This document shows positions 19,697 through 27,635 of a DNA stretch of 64,000 nucleotides, one piece after another. The notes below the pieces were generated by a model. That model had not been told where the DNA came from, made no database searches, and saw nothing but the letters and a program-made list of their open reading frames with translations. The position numbers were made by a program, and so were the translations under genes. Each line of letters starts with the position of its first letter. Positions within the stretch are counted from its first letter, which is position 1. Source of the DNA: Xanthobacteraceae bacterium (GTDB taxonomy: Bacteria > Pseudomonadota > Alphaproteobacteria > Rhizobiales > Xanthobacteraceae); the NCBI GenBank assembly GCA_019746355.1, contig JAIESC010000007.1, positions 62,001 to 126,000 of the forward strand, read 5' to 3'.

Positions 19697-19879
19697 GGCG
19701 CGGCCCATGCGCGCCGCAAGCTCGCTGCTGCCTGCTTCAGGCTGGTGACGTGTCGAGGCCCATCGCGCTGCGATGATCGGCGACCGGCTCGGTGCGGATG
19801 ACGCCCTGGGCGTAGTCGGGCGCCCCGTTTCGCGCCGCGGCCGAAAACCATGGCCCCCGATTTTTCTGGAAACAGACGA

Positions 19880-19907
19880 CGACCCGCGAAGACCAATTCG
19901 CGGGTCG
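19880..19907. terminator. Bidirectional terminator-like hairpin
   Basis: Perfect 11-bp arms (CGACCCGCGAA / TTCGCGGGTCG) with a 6-nt loop lie between the converging sugar-transferase (ends 19696) and regulator (ends 19961) genes. T runs are short, so intrinsic termination is likely but not certain. A second exact palindrome, GCAAACGTTTGC, adjoins it. Confidence 0.55.
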
Positions 19908-19960
19908 CAAACGTTTGCCTCACGCGGCGCCGGCAACAACCGAAATGGACGGTGTATTCG

Positions 19961-20773
19961 TCACGCCGCCGAAGAACGCGCAACGCTGCGCCCGTGCCCG
20001 TTTCGGCGCGACTCCACCACCACCGGCGGGACCTTGTTCGGCACCAATGGCGCTTCGGAAACGATGGCTTTGGACGCGTCCGACGGCGCGCAACCGGTGC
20101 CGGTCAGATTTGACAGGTTATCGATTCCCCAGATCGCCGCCTGCGTGCGGTTGCAGACCCTGATTTTGCGCAGGATCGCTTTGACGTGCACCTTGACGGT
20201 GGTTTCGGAGATCTCGAGCTGCCGGCTGATCTGCTTGTTGGAGTCGCCGTGCACGAGCCGCTTCAGGATATCGACCTCGCGTGAAGACAGGCGGCCGACG
20301 CGTTCCGTCGATCCGGAGGGGTCGGAACTCCCACTGGCATTTCGCTCCGATTCAAGTTGCGCGCACGTCAGCACGTCGCGCGCAACCGCGGCCGGCAAAA
20401 TGATCTCCCCCTCGAGCACGAGGTCCAACGTCTGGACGAGGACACCTCCCGAAATGGAGCGTGGTAGAAACGCCGCCGCGCCGGCGCAAATCGCGCTTCT
20501 TACAAGCTTCGCCTCGCAATGATCCGCCAGCACCACCACCTTGGATCGCTTGGCGATCGGCTCGATCTTGCCGGAAGTCGCTTCCGGATCAGTCATCGTC
20601 CCGCTGAGTATGAGAACGACGATCTCCGGCAGCGATTTGCCGGACGCGACGATCGCGTCCCATCCGCCCTTGGCTGCCATCGGCCTGAAACGGGCGCCGG
20701 CCAGGATGCCGAGCAATCCGGCTCTCGAGAGCTCGTCGTCCGCTAGAATAAGCGTGGATACGATGTGCTTCAT
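19961..20773 (-). CDS. LuxR/NarL-family regulator with degenerate receiver domain
   Basis: A 270-residue protein with a receiver-like domain (residues 5-120) and a LuxR-type helix-turn-helix (about 160-215; LSSREVDILKRLVHG, KQISRQLEISETTVKVHV). The acidic pair Asp12-Asp13 is kept, but the phospho-acceptor position is Ile55 (VVLILSG), the Thr/Ser switch position is Ala83 and the Lys is Arg105. It is probably not controlled by ordinary Asp phosphorylation. Lying convergent to the exopolysaccharide locus with no histidine kinase nearby, it may control that locus, possibly through the dyad at 9883-9898; this is inference. Confidence 0.88.
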   Translation of the reverse strand: MKHIVSTLILADDELSRAGLLGILAGARFRPMAAKGGWDAIVASGKSLPEIVVLILSGTMTDPEATSGKIEPIAKRSKVVVLADHCEAKLVRSAICAGAAAFLPRSISGGVLVQTLDLVLEGEIILPAAVARDVLTCAQLESERNASGSSDPSGSTERVGRLSSREVDILKRLVHGDSNKQISRQLEISETTVKVHVKAILRKIRVCNRTQAAIWGIDNLSNLTGTGCAPSDASKAIVSEAPLVPNKVPPVVVESRRNGHGRSVARSSAA

Positions 20774-21164
20774 GACGCCACCACTCTACTACTCTGGGAG
20801 CAAAAAACGGCTTCGCTATGACTCTGGAGATGAACTGGGCTCTTGCACGTAGGCAACGCATTAAGGTTGCATGTCGCCGTGGCGAACACCACTGTACTCA
20901 TGGCGCGTCGCACGCGCGCCAATTGCGGTCTTAGATATATGGCGTATACCCTTGTATATTGTGACACTTTTATACCGCATCACGTTGGCTGATCTCCGGC
21001 GTATCCTGCGACTCCGCTGCGTAAAACGTGGCTCTTCTGCCGTCATATTGCGCAAGCGCGGTGTCGACTGTTGGTTCCGCGCCTGATGGCCTACTTCTTT
21101 CGAGGCGTGCGGCGTCCAAAAGGGACAGGTCGTGTCGTACTGCGCAGGCCTACACTGTGCTCGG
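20774..21164. other. A/T-rich divergent intergenic region
   Basis: No convincing gene. The stretch between the leftward regulator and rightward VanZ-like gene is unusually A/T rich around 20925-20985 and likely carries both promoters. A short dyad, GCAAC-N8-GTTGC, lies near 20853 upstream of the regulator start. Confidence 0.4.
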
Positions 21165-21509
21165 ATGATCAAAAGAATTCTTTCCGTTTCTCCGTGGGCG
21201 AGCTTGGCCTTGGTGGCCGCAGCAACGCTGTCTCCGCTGACGCTGCGTCCGCACGTCTCTGCTGCTCACGTCGAGCACATTGCCGCCTATGCGTTCGTCG
21301 GCCTGTTGTTCGGCCTGGTCTATCCGCGTCAGATGCTTTTGAGCTGCGTGGTTGTGCTGGGAACGGCGACGCTGCTCGAAGTGCTTCAGCTTCTCACGCC
21401 CGATCGTCACGGCCGGATCGATGATCTGGCGTTCAAGCTCGCGGGTGCGATTGCCGGAATCGTCGCCGGGAAAATCGCCGCGAGACAGATCGCCCTGTGG
21501 CGGCGTTGA
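21165..21509 (+). CDS. VanZ-like membrane protein
   Basis: A 114-residue small membrane protein with three or four hydrophobic segments: LALVAAATLSPLTL, a short H-VEHIAAYAFVGLLFGL segment (the VanZ His-containing motif), VVVLGTATLLEVLQL, and a C-terminal helix after RHGRIDDLAFKLAGA. This is the VanZ-like layout (E-x-x-Q, DxxxN/KxxG). Its function is unknown outside teicoplanin resistance. The ATG at 21165 is used; an in-frame GTG at 21132 behind AAAAGGGA is an alternative start. Confidence 0.75.
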   Translation: MIKRILSVSPWASLALVAAATLSPLTLRPHVSAAHVEHIAAYAFVGLLFGLVYPRQMLLSCVVVLGTATLLEVLQLLTPDRHGRIDDLAFKLAGAIAGIVAGKIAARQIALWRR

Positions 21510-21599
21510 CGTTCGAACGGGCGTCTCCTCAGCCGAAACCATTCTAGACAAATCAGCAGGCGATCAGTTTTGGCGCGCCGGCCGGACGCCGTCGGGCGC

Positions 21600-22012
21600 T
21601 ATTCGCTTCGCTCGCCGGGTTGCATTGCGCGTCTCGGCGCTGGCGGAAGGTTCGCGAGCGAGGGAAACAGGTCGCGAAGGCGCCGGTCGCGGAGCCAGAG
21701 CCCGCCCCACATGAAAAGCCCGAGATAGATGCGCTGCTCGGCGGAGCGATGGCGACACAGCTCCGGGTCGGCAATCCGCTCTTCAGCCGATGGCTCTTCA
21801 GCAACGCTCGTGCGCGGGACCAGGCAGCGCACGAGGCAGGTCAGTTCGATGAGTCGATCATGAACGCATGGCCCGCCGGCCAGCCAAGCTGAGCCATGGT
21901 CTCCTCCACCAGGGACAGTCCCAGCAGCTTGGGCGCGACCGGCGCGTCGAGCATGAACAAGGCGAAAAGCCCGGTGAGGATGCGGCCGGTCCAGAGCGTT
22001 ACAGACGCTTTC
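21600..22012 (-). pseudogene. DoxX-family membrane protein, broken
   Basis: Reading leftward, WTGRILTGLFALFML, LSLVEETMAQLGWPAGHAF, IELTCLVRCLVPRTSV and IYLGLFMWGGLWLRDRRL are successive segments of a DoxX-like protein, but they lie in different frames. The expected middle piece, LLGGAMATQLRVGNPLFS, is present only on the opposite strand (about 21734-21790), so this segment appears inverted in place. A frameshift near 21858 and an in-frame stop created by the 25-bp duplication at 21988-22037 add to the damage. No functional product is expected. Confidence 0.7.
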
Positions 22013-22037
22013 GGTCCAGAGCGTTACAGACGCTTTG
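21988..22037. repeat. 25-bp tandem duplication
   Basis: Two adjacent 25-bp units (21988-22012 and 22013-22037) differ only at the last base. They begin ggtccagagcgttacagacg. The duplication lies at the 5' end of the broken DoxX gene and shifts its frame. Confidence 0.9.
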
Positions 22038-22159
22038 ATGTCGTCCTCTTTTAAGTTGGCAGCACGTATCGCTTCTTCACTGACGCCCGGAGGCTGCGCG
22101 ATTCCGGCGCTGGCAACTTGTCATCGAGGATCAACCATGACCCGTAGGCCTGAACGCTC

Positions 22160-22423
22160 TCAGCAATGGCCGGCTGCCTTATGCTCCGGCGGGCAGTTGC
22201 CGGTCCCAGAGTTCGAGTTCTTTGCGTTGTTCTGCTTTGCATTGTTTTGGCTCTTTTTCTTTTTCTGGGAGCTGACTGCGATGCCTGAGCCATGCATGTC
22301 GTGATTTTCTGCGGCGACGACGTTCGAATTACGCGTAGAGCCGAGAGTGTCCGAATAACCAAATGTCGGGGTCCCCACCAGCAATATCAGCGCGATTGCG
22401 GGAATTTGTCCTTTGAGGCTCAT
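22160..22423 (-). CDS. Small exported hypothetical protein
   Basis: An 87-residue protein with an N-terminal signal peptide (IPAIALILLVGTPTFGYS) followed by a low-complexity hydrophilic part rich in Lys, Asn and Ser (KKKKSQNNAKQNNAKNSN) and a C-terminal CPPEHKAAGHC that could bind metal or form a disulfide. A strong AAAGGAG lies 6 nt before the ATG at 22423, which supports a real gene. I do not recognise a family. Confidence 0.6.
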   Translation of the reverse strand: MSLKGQIPAIALILLVGTPTFGYSDTLGSTRNSNVVAAENHDMHGSGIAVSSQKKKKSQNNAKQNNAKNSNSGTGNCPPEHKAAGHC

Positions 22424-22580
22424 TCCGGTCTCCTTTTTGGTGACTGTGAAACCTCAATGAGCCGGCGGCTTCAAGGTTCCTGGACCACAGGGTGTTTCAA
22501 GTGATGTTCGGCCGAATTTCTCAGCTTGCTTCGAAGGGAGTGCCGAACCAAACTGCATCAGCATCTTTGGAGATCTAACC

Positions 22581-23903
22581 ATGCTCGGGGTGACGCAGGG
22601 GCAGGCATGGATCGGCGATCTTGTCCAGCATTGGCGTGAGGATCCAGAAGCAACCTATCGCACGTGGTTTCTTTGGGACGAGCGTATCAAGAACTTTCGT
22701 TCGATCCGACGAGGCATCCAGGCCGTCATTGACGAAATCCGCCAGGACGCCTTCGGCAACGCCTATCGGGGTTCCTCACTCGAAACGGTGCTCGACTCAA
22801 TTGCGGAGCAGCGTCAACTGTTCAAGGGGGCCGACCACGCCTTCATGTGGAAGCCAAAGCTGCGAATTCCTGACATTTACGAGAATCGCCAGAACCAGGT
22901 CGCGTTCGGTCACTTCCTGGACGTTTGCTTATGTTGCAATACGGAGCGTCACGTGGTCGACGCTATTCACGCACTCGACAGGGAGAACATTAAAGGCCTG
23001 GGGCCCGCCGCCGCGAACTTGTTATACTTCTTGCATCCCACCCTGGTGCCCCCGTTTAATACGGCGATTGTAAAAGGCTACAACGCGCTCACCGGCGCCA
23101 AGGTCAAGCTCGGGCGGTGGGATCAATATCTCGCCATGCGCAGGGGACTCCTGGATTTGAACGAGACTTACCGATCGTCGCTCTCCAATGACCTCGGCGC
23201 GATCGCGGCCTTTTTGTTCGATGTGGGTTGCGGCCGATATCCTCTTCCGGAACGGGAAGGCGACACGTCGCTGGACCGCTGGCGCAGCGACCTGGATGCG
23301 GTAACAGCCGAATCTGTAGCGGCCTCAAAGGCCAGCCTCGCCGCGCGCGAGGCGGACCATACCCACACGGAAATTCAGGGATGGCTGCGGGATCTCGGTT
23401 TGGTTCTGGGCTATGATGTTTGGATTGCCGCAAACGATGCAAATCGCGCGTATTGCGGCGGCCGCCTTGCCGACGGCTGTATCAAGAGCCTGCCGGAGCC
23501 CTTGGCCCAGCACCCCGCCAGCGACGCAATTCGGCTCATTGACGTTCTATGGCTGGAACAAGCAGGGGCCGAGGTCGCGGCTGCGTTTGAAATCGAGCAC
23601 ACGACCAGCATCTACTCCGGGATTGTGCGCATGCTCGATCTCGCCCTCGGTATCGATGGGGCCGCTGCCCGCAATTTCTTTCTGGTCGCGCCCGATGATC
23701 GGGAGGCAGACGTTCAGGCGCAGTTCGCTCGACCCGCGTTTTCGCGGGTCGCCGACCTTGACTTGCGCTACTTGCCCTACAGCGATCTGCGCAGCCATCG
23801 GGAATCTATTGCGCGGTTCGGTACGGGCCTTAAAGGTATCCTGGCGATTGCGCGGCCGATCAGCCTGCGTTCAGCGGTCCAGACCGCCAAGGCGAGGCGG
23901 TAG
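22581..23903 (+). CDS. Putative nuclease: HhH-GPD-like plus PD-(D/E)XK-like domain
   Basis: A 440-residue protein not assigned to a named family. Residues about 100-170 include IKGLGPAAANLLYFLHP and PFNTAIVKGYN, reminiscent of the helix-hairpin-helix region of DNA glycosylase-like folds. Residues about 260-355 show an HTEIQGWLRDLGLVLGYDVW segment, then IDVLW (Asp321) and FEIEHTT (Glu337, Glu339), a layout like the PD-(D/E)XK nuclease core. A role in DNA cleavage, repair or restriction is inferred, not shown. The ATG at 22581 has GGAG 8 nt upstream. It stands alone, without a recognisable methyltransferase. Confidence 0.65.
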   Translation: MLGVTQGQAWIGDLVQHWREDPEATYRTWFLWDERIKNFRSIRRGIQAVIDEIRQDAFGNAYRGSSLETVLDSIAEQRQLFKGADHAFMWKPKLRIPDIYENRQNQVAFGHFLDVCLCCNTERHVVDAIHALDRENIKGLGPAAANLLYFLHPTLVPPFNTAIVKGYNALTGAKVKLGRWDQYLAMRRGLLDLNETYRSSLSNDLGAIAAFLFDVGCGRYPLPEREGDTSLDRWRSDLDAVTAESVAASKASLAAREADHTHTEIQGWLRDLGLVLGYDVWIAANDANRAYCGGRLADGCIKSLPEPLAQHPASDAIRLIDVLWLEQAGAEVAAAFEIEHTTSIYSGIVRMLDLALGIDGAAARNFFLVAPDDREADVQAQFARPAFSRVADLDLRYLPYSDLRSHRESIARFGTGLKGILAIARPISLRSAVQTAKARR

Positions 23904-24426
23904 CTGGGCGCCAAAGACGCAGATGGCACTCATAGGCGTCAAACCGTTTCTCTGCCGGCCTACGGGCTGACGGCCGAACTGCTCATCGCTGATCCGGCGG
24001 CCACAGCGCCGATAAACTCACACCATCCGCTGCCTGGGCTGGGTCTGCGATCTCCCTGCACCAGAGCGACCGAATCCGAGCGACGCAGCAGGTCGTCTTG
24101 AACTTGCTTATGTTATCCGGCTGATGATTTTGAGGCCGAGGGCGGGCAGCAGGTTCAGGTCGCCGCAGAGCTCTCGCGCGCGCAGATAATTGCCGCTCAG
24201 GCGCGCGAGCGTGTGAACCAGCTGATGGGGCTCACAGGCTTGCAGACGCGATGGCGTTCCATCGGTCGACTGCCCTCGCTGGGAGGTAGCGGCCCGCCGA
24301 CCGCGAATGATGGGCTGAAGGTGGTTGAGCGCCCCCCGGGTATGTCGGGATTTTGCCCCGGATTTCACCTACATTGCCTGGGTCAGCCCGGCCGGGATTT
24401 TCATCCCGGCGACGACGGAGAAGCCG
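23904..24426. other. Intergenic region, possible gene remnant
   Basis: No confident gene. Leftward open frames cover 24108-24368, but their translation matches nothing I recognise. The last 20 bases hold the ribosome-binding site of the DUF2277 gene. Confidence 0.35.
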
Positions 24427-24699
24427 ATGTGCCGTAACATTCGTACGCTCTTCAACTTCGAGCCGCCCGCGACCGAGGATGAGATCCGCGCCTCCGCGCT
24501 GCAATTCGTCCGCAAGCTGAGCGGCTTCACGCAGCCGTCCAAGGCCAACGAACCGGCATTCGAGCGTGCGGTCGATGAAGTCGCGGACGCCGCACGGCGG
24601 CTGATCGATTCGCTTCAGACGTCGGCCCCTGCGCGCGACCGGGAGGTCGAGGCCGAGAAGGCGAGGGCGCGAGCACGCGAGAGGTACGGAACAGGCTGA
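24427..24699 (+). CDS. DUF2277 family protein
   Basis: A 90-residue protein starting MCRNIRTLFNFEPPATEDE, the hallmark of DUF2277, followed by ALQFVRKLSGFTQPSKANE and an acidic/basic helical tail. Length fits the family. Function is unknown; the Cys2 and the short helical make-up are conserved. The start at 24427 is set by the family N-terminus and GGAG about 7 nt upstream. Confidence 0.88.
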   Translation: MCRNIRTLFNFEPPATEDEIRASALQFVRKLSGFTQPSKANEPAFERAVDEVADAARRLIDSLQTSAPARDREVEAEKARARARERYGTG

Positions 24700-24852
24700 T
24701 TCGAGTCCGTCGAATCCGGTCTGCTGCGCATGAAGGCCGAAGGGCCGGATGCGCTGTTTCGGGATCGTGACGCCAGAAGGGCGCTGCCATCGCGAGGCCC
24801 GTCGGCGCTGGACGGAGATTGTCGTGCCGCAAGCGTGACGCGGCCAAGTCAA

Positions 24853-25227
24853 TCAGGGGTCTCGCGGCAGTTCCTGGTAGACCAGCCGGTCCATGATTCC
24901 ATCGGCAAGAGCAACGCGATAGATCGTTTCGGCGAAGCGGCGATCGTCGATCACCGTCGTCAAATCGAGCCGGCTCAGGCTCCGCGGCAGTTCCGCATGG
25001 AGGTCCTTGATCAGTCCAAGGTCGAACGGCACATTGACGCCGGCCGTCATCGAATATTGATCGGGAGTATAGAGCCTCGTGGCCATCACGGCGCCCTCAG
25101 TTATCGATGCTTCGAGGCCGATGTCGACCAGCCATACCTGATTGCGGCGGAACAGGTCGGTGGCGACCAGTCCGGCCACGTCATGACGTCGCTTGATGAC
25201 GAGAATTGCGAAGCGCGCTGCGCGCAT
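24853..25227 (-). CDS. Conserved hypothetical protein, possibly 5'-truncated
   Basis: A 124-residue protein with an even, protein-like composition (FAILVIKRRHDVAGLVATD; LTTVIDDRRFAETIYRVAL). I do not recognise a family. The ATG at 25227 is the first start codon in frame, but coding-like sequence continues upstream in the same frame (AIDRYARSVQLEPESDEALV) to at least 25320 without any start codon. The original N-terminus may therefore have been lost, perhaps when the vapBC segment upstream arrived. Confidence 0.5.
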   Translation of the reverse strand: MRAARFAILVIKRRHDVAGLVATDLFRRNQVWLVDIGLEASITEGAVMATRLYTPDQYSMTAGVNVPFDLGLIKDLHAELPRSLSRLDLTTVIDDRRFAETIYRVALADGIMDRLVYQELPRDP

Positions 25228-25421
25228 CGCCCTGAGGACGAGCGCCTCATCGGATTCCGGCTCGAGCTGGACCGATCTGGCATAGCGGTCGATCGCGCGC
25301 GAGCGCTCCGCCGGGGCGGCACGGTCGCACGGTCTGGCGGGCTTGCAAGGAGTTACGCGGGCTTGAGCGGAGATCGCGGCGGAGATCGGCCCTGTCGGAC
25401 GCCGATGTCTATGATGGGGGC

Positions 25422-25856
25422 TCAGGAGAAAGGGTCTCGCACCTCGAGCGACTGGAATTTACGAAAATCCCGATCGTTGGAGTAGATCGTCCGGACGCCG
25501 TGCTGGAACAGAATGGCCGCGACGTGAGCGTCGGGGACGAGATTGCCGCGAGCGGCTATCTCGCCCGCCACGTGCTTGTACGCGTCCAGAAAGCCATCCA
25601 GTTCGGACACGGCACGCACATGAGGTAGCCCGATCAGCGCGGACACGTTCCCAAGCGCTTCGTCTGGTGACAACGGCGACGCGAAGATGCGGGGGTGGGT
25701 GGCGATGCGGAGATACGACATCAGTGTCGGCCACGTCAGGCAAAGTATTTCCGGGCCGGCCGCGCACGCCTCGACAAGGTTGCGCGCGCGGACGTGCCGG
25801 TCGCTCGCGCGGTCGGACGCGTAGAGGAGAATGTTCACATCGAGGGAGTAGCTCAC
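25422..25856 (-). CDS. vapC: PIN-domain toxin of VapBC module
   Basis: A 144-residue PIN-domain ribonuclease. SLDVNILLYASD gives the first catalytic Asp (Asp6), PDAHVAAIL the later acidic site, and IYSNDRDFRKF the C-terminal (T/S)NDxDF motif. VapC toxins cut specific RNAs when free of antitoxin. The GTG at 25856 overlaps the antitoxin stop (GTGA, 25853-25856), giving translational coupling, so I reject the longer upstream frame. Confidence 0.87.
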   Translation of the reverse strand: MSYSLDVNILLYASDRASDRHVRARNLVEACAAGPEILCLTWPTLMSYLRIATHPRIFASPLSPDEALGNVSALIGLPHVRAVSELDGFLDAYKHVAGEIAARGNLVPDAHVAAILFQHGVRTIYSNDRDFRKFQSLEVRDPFS

Positions 25857-26089
25857 GATCGATCCGCGTCGAGAGCCGCGTAGACGGCTTCCTTGTCCGC
25901 CAGATCGACCAGGGACTTCATTGGGCGAGAGATCCACCGGAACGGTGGTCGCGCGCGCGTCGGCCGACGACCGGCGAGCGCTTCGGCCAGAAGTTCAGAT
26001 ACGACGGCCCCCATCGATCGGCCTTCCCGCTCGTGGATGGCCTTGATCTCCCGCAGAATCGGGTCGTCAATATCGAGCGTCGTTCTCAT
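25853..26089 (-). CDS. vapB: Ribbon-helix-helix antitoxin of VapBC module
   Basis: A 78-residue protein beginning MRTTLDIDDPILREIK, a ribbon-helix-helix (CopG/Arc-type) DNA-binding start; the C-terminal tail (PFRWISRPMKSLVDLADKE) would bind and block the toxin. There is no clear Shine-Dalgarno before the ATG at 26089. The perfect inverted repeat at 26097-26117 just upstream fits autoregulation by the VapBC complex. Confidence 0.83.
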   Translation of the reverse strand: MRTTLDIDDPILREIKAIHEREGRSMGAVVSELLAEALAGRRPTRARPPFRWISRPMKSLVDLADKEAVYAALDADRS

Positions 26090-26096
26090 GATGTTT

Positions 26097-26117
26097 GATG
26101 CTATTGACCATAGCATC
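26097..26117. promoter_or_regulatory. Inverted-repeat operator upstream of vapB
   Basis: Perfect 8-bp arms, GATGCTAT and ATAGCATC, flank a 5-bp spacer, 8 bases upstream of the vapB ATG. Position and symmetry match autoregulatory operators bound by VapB-type antitoxins. Confidence 0.65.
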
Positions 26118-26343
26118 TGATGTCAATGGCAGCTCGCAGCAGCGTCACCGCGCCGCGTTCGCCGATCAGCGGCGTGGCGCCGTCCACCTCGACCATCGGG
26201 AGCCGCCGGCGGGCGGCGGCAATCGCGTCGCCGTCCCGCGTCTGGGCCTTCTCGCGAACCCGCAAGGCGTCGAGCTCCGCCTCAAAGGTGCTGCGATCGA
26301 CGGTTTTCGGCGCTGCAGGTTCATCTCGCATGATGTCTGTCAT
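26101..26343 (-). pseudogene. DUF899 family protein, N-terminal fragment
   Basis: From the ATG at 26343 (CGGAGAGAG upstream), the translation has DRSTFEAELDALRVREKAQ and RRRLPMVEVDGATPLIG, the N-terminus of DUF899 thioredoxin-like proteins, which normally run to about 220-260 residues. Here similarity stops after about 68 residues and the frame ends at residue 80 inside the vapBC operator. The gene is therefore truncated at the vapBC junction and probably non-functional. Confidence 0.75.
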
Positions 26344-26464
26344 CGCTCTCTCCGTGAGCTTCGTCGTCAGAGACAGACTTGGTTTCGGATCATGGACCGC
26401 GAGCGTAACAAGTGTGGCGGGATTCCGTGTGTCCGTCTGATCGCCGGCGCCTCTGTCGCTGGAT

Positions 26465-27085
26465 TCACAGCGCGGTGTGATCGCGCAAACGCAACGACGC
26501 CAGGAATTCCTGTCGCGTCGCCGCCTGGGTGCGGAACACACCGAGCATGCGGCTCGTGACCATCGACACCCCCGGCTTATGGACGCCTCGCGTCGTCATG
26601 CAATGGTGCGTTGCCTCGATGATCACGGCGACGCCGAGCGGCTTCAGCACCTTGCTCATGCAGGACGCGATTTCGGCCGTCATCTTCTCCTGGACCTGCA
26701 GCCGCCGCGCATACACGTCCACGAGACGCGCCAGCTTGGAAATTCCGACGACGCGTCGCCGCGGCAGGTAGGCGATGTGCGCCTTGCCGATGATGGCGGC
26801 CAGATGATGCTCGCAATGGGATTCGAACGGAATGTCCCGCAATGCGACGATTTCATCGTAGCCGGCCACTTCCTCGAATGTCCTGCTGAGGAATTCGCCC
26901 GGATCCTGCTCATAGCCGGAGAACCAGTCCTCGAACGCGCGCGCCACCCGCGCCGGCGTACCTCGCAGGCCTTCCCGGTCCGGGTCGTCCCCGGCCCATC
27001 GCAACAAGATCCGAACGGCATCTTCGGCTTCGGATCGCGAAGGCTTCTCGGCGGGAACGTGGGCTTTGCGAAGCGATCTTGCCAT
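26465..27085 (-). CDS. folE: GTP cyclohydrolase I
   Basis: A 206-residue enzyme converting GTP to 7,8-dihydroneopterin triphosphate, the first step of tetrahydrofolate synthesis. The catalytic zinc ligands are visible as Cys91 and His94 in FESHCEHHL and Cys162 in [28 protein letters not shown] is the conserved substrate-site helix. Length is typical. The ATG at 27085 is chosen by family length; only a weak AAGG precedes it. It stands apart from other folate genes here. Confidence 0.95.
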   Translation of the reverse strand: MARSLRKAHVPAEKPSRSEAEDAVRILLRWAGDDPDREGLRGTPARVARAFEDWFSGYEQDPGEFLSRTFEEVAGYDEIVALRDIPFESHCEHHLAAIIGKAHIAYLPRRRVVGISKLARLVDVYARRLQVQEKMTAEIASCMSKVLKPLGVAVIIEATHHCMTTRGVHKPGVSMVTSRMLGVFRTQAATRQEFLASLRLRDHTAL

Positions 27086-27278
27086 GGGAGACCTTGGGCC
27101 TGAGCGGGCGGCGAAGGTGCAAATTCGCTCACGCCCGCAGAGTTCCACGGCGCATTGGACAGGCCGGCAAGTGAACGAGCGTCGGCTCCGCGCAGGCTTT
27201 CGAAACGCAGCGCCGCGTCGGAACTGCGGGCGACGCCCGTGCTTGAGCATGAAGGGGCTGGCTTGAACGTGGTCGTCG

Positions 27279-27635
27279 ATGCAACGAACCCCTGTCGTCG
27301 TGATCCTCGGTGCCTTTCTCGGCGCGGCCTTGCTGGCCATGGTCGCCGTTGGTCTGGCACGGGCCCTGGTTGACGATCCGGCCGGCAAAGCCGCCAAGAC
27401 AAAGCTCGACGAGCGCATCGAGACCGCGCGGCAAATTCGCAGGGCGCTGGCGACCCCCATCCCCCCTCCGGAACCACTGCAGCCGATCACGGCCAAGCCG
27501 CTTCGCGTGCAGAACATAGAGCCGGCCGATGAGTCTAAAGCGCCTGCGCTCTCGCGCCGCGCGCGGGATTCGATGGCGCGCGAGCTGCGGCGCTCACCCT
27601 CCTCCCTCCGCGGCACGGGAACCGGGGGCTGGTAG
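27279..27635 (+). CDS. Hypothetical membrane-anchored protein
   Basis: A 118-residue open frame with one N-terminal transmembrane helix ([21 protein letters not shown]) and a charged, proline-rich tail ([12 protein letters not shown]). No family is recognised and the ribosome-binding site is weak, so this call rests on the plausible membrane helix and lack of overlap with other genes. It is divergent from folE. Confidence 0.45.
   Translation: MQRTPVVVILGAFLGAALLAMVAVGLARALVDDPAGKAAKTKLDERIETARQIRRALATPIPPPEPLQPITAKPLRVQNIEPADESKAPALSRRARDSMARELRRSPSSLRGTGTGGW

Noticed and set aside
22051..22362. 103-residue leftward open frame
   Set aside because: It overlaps the small exported protein in another frame; the latter has the signal peptide and strong ribosome-binding site.
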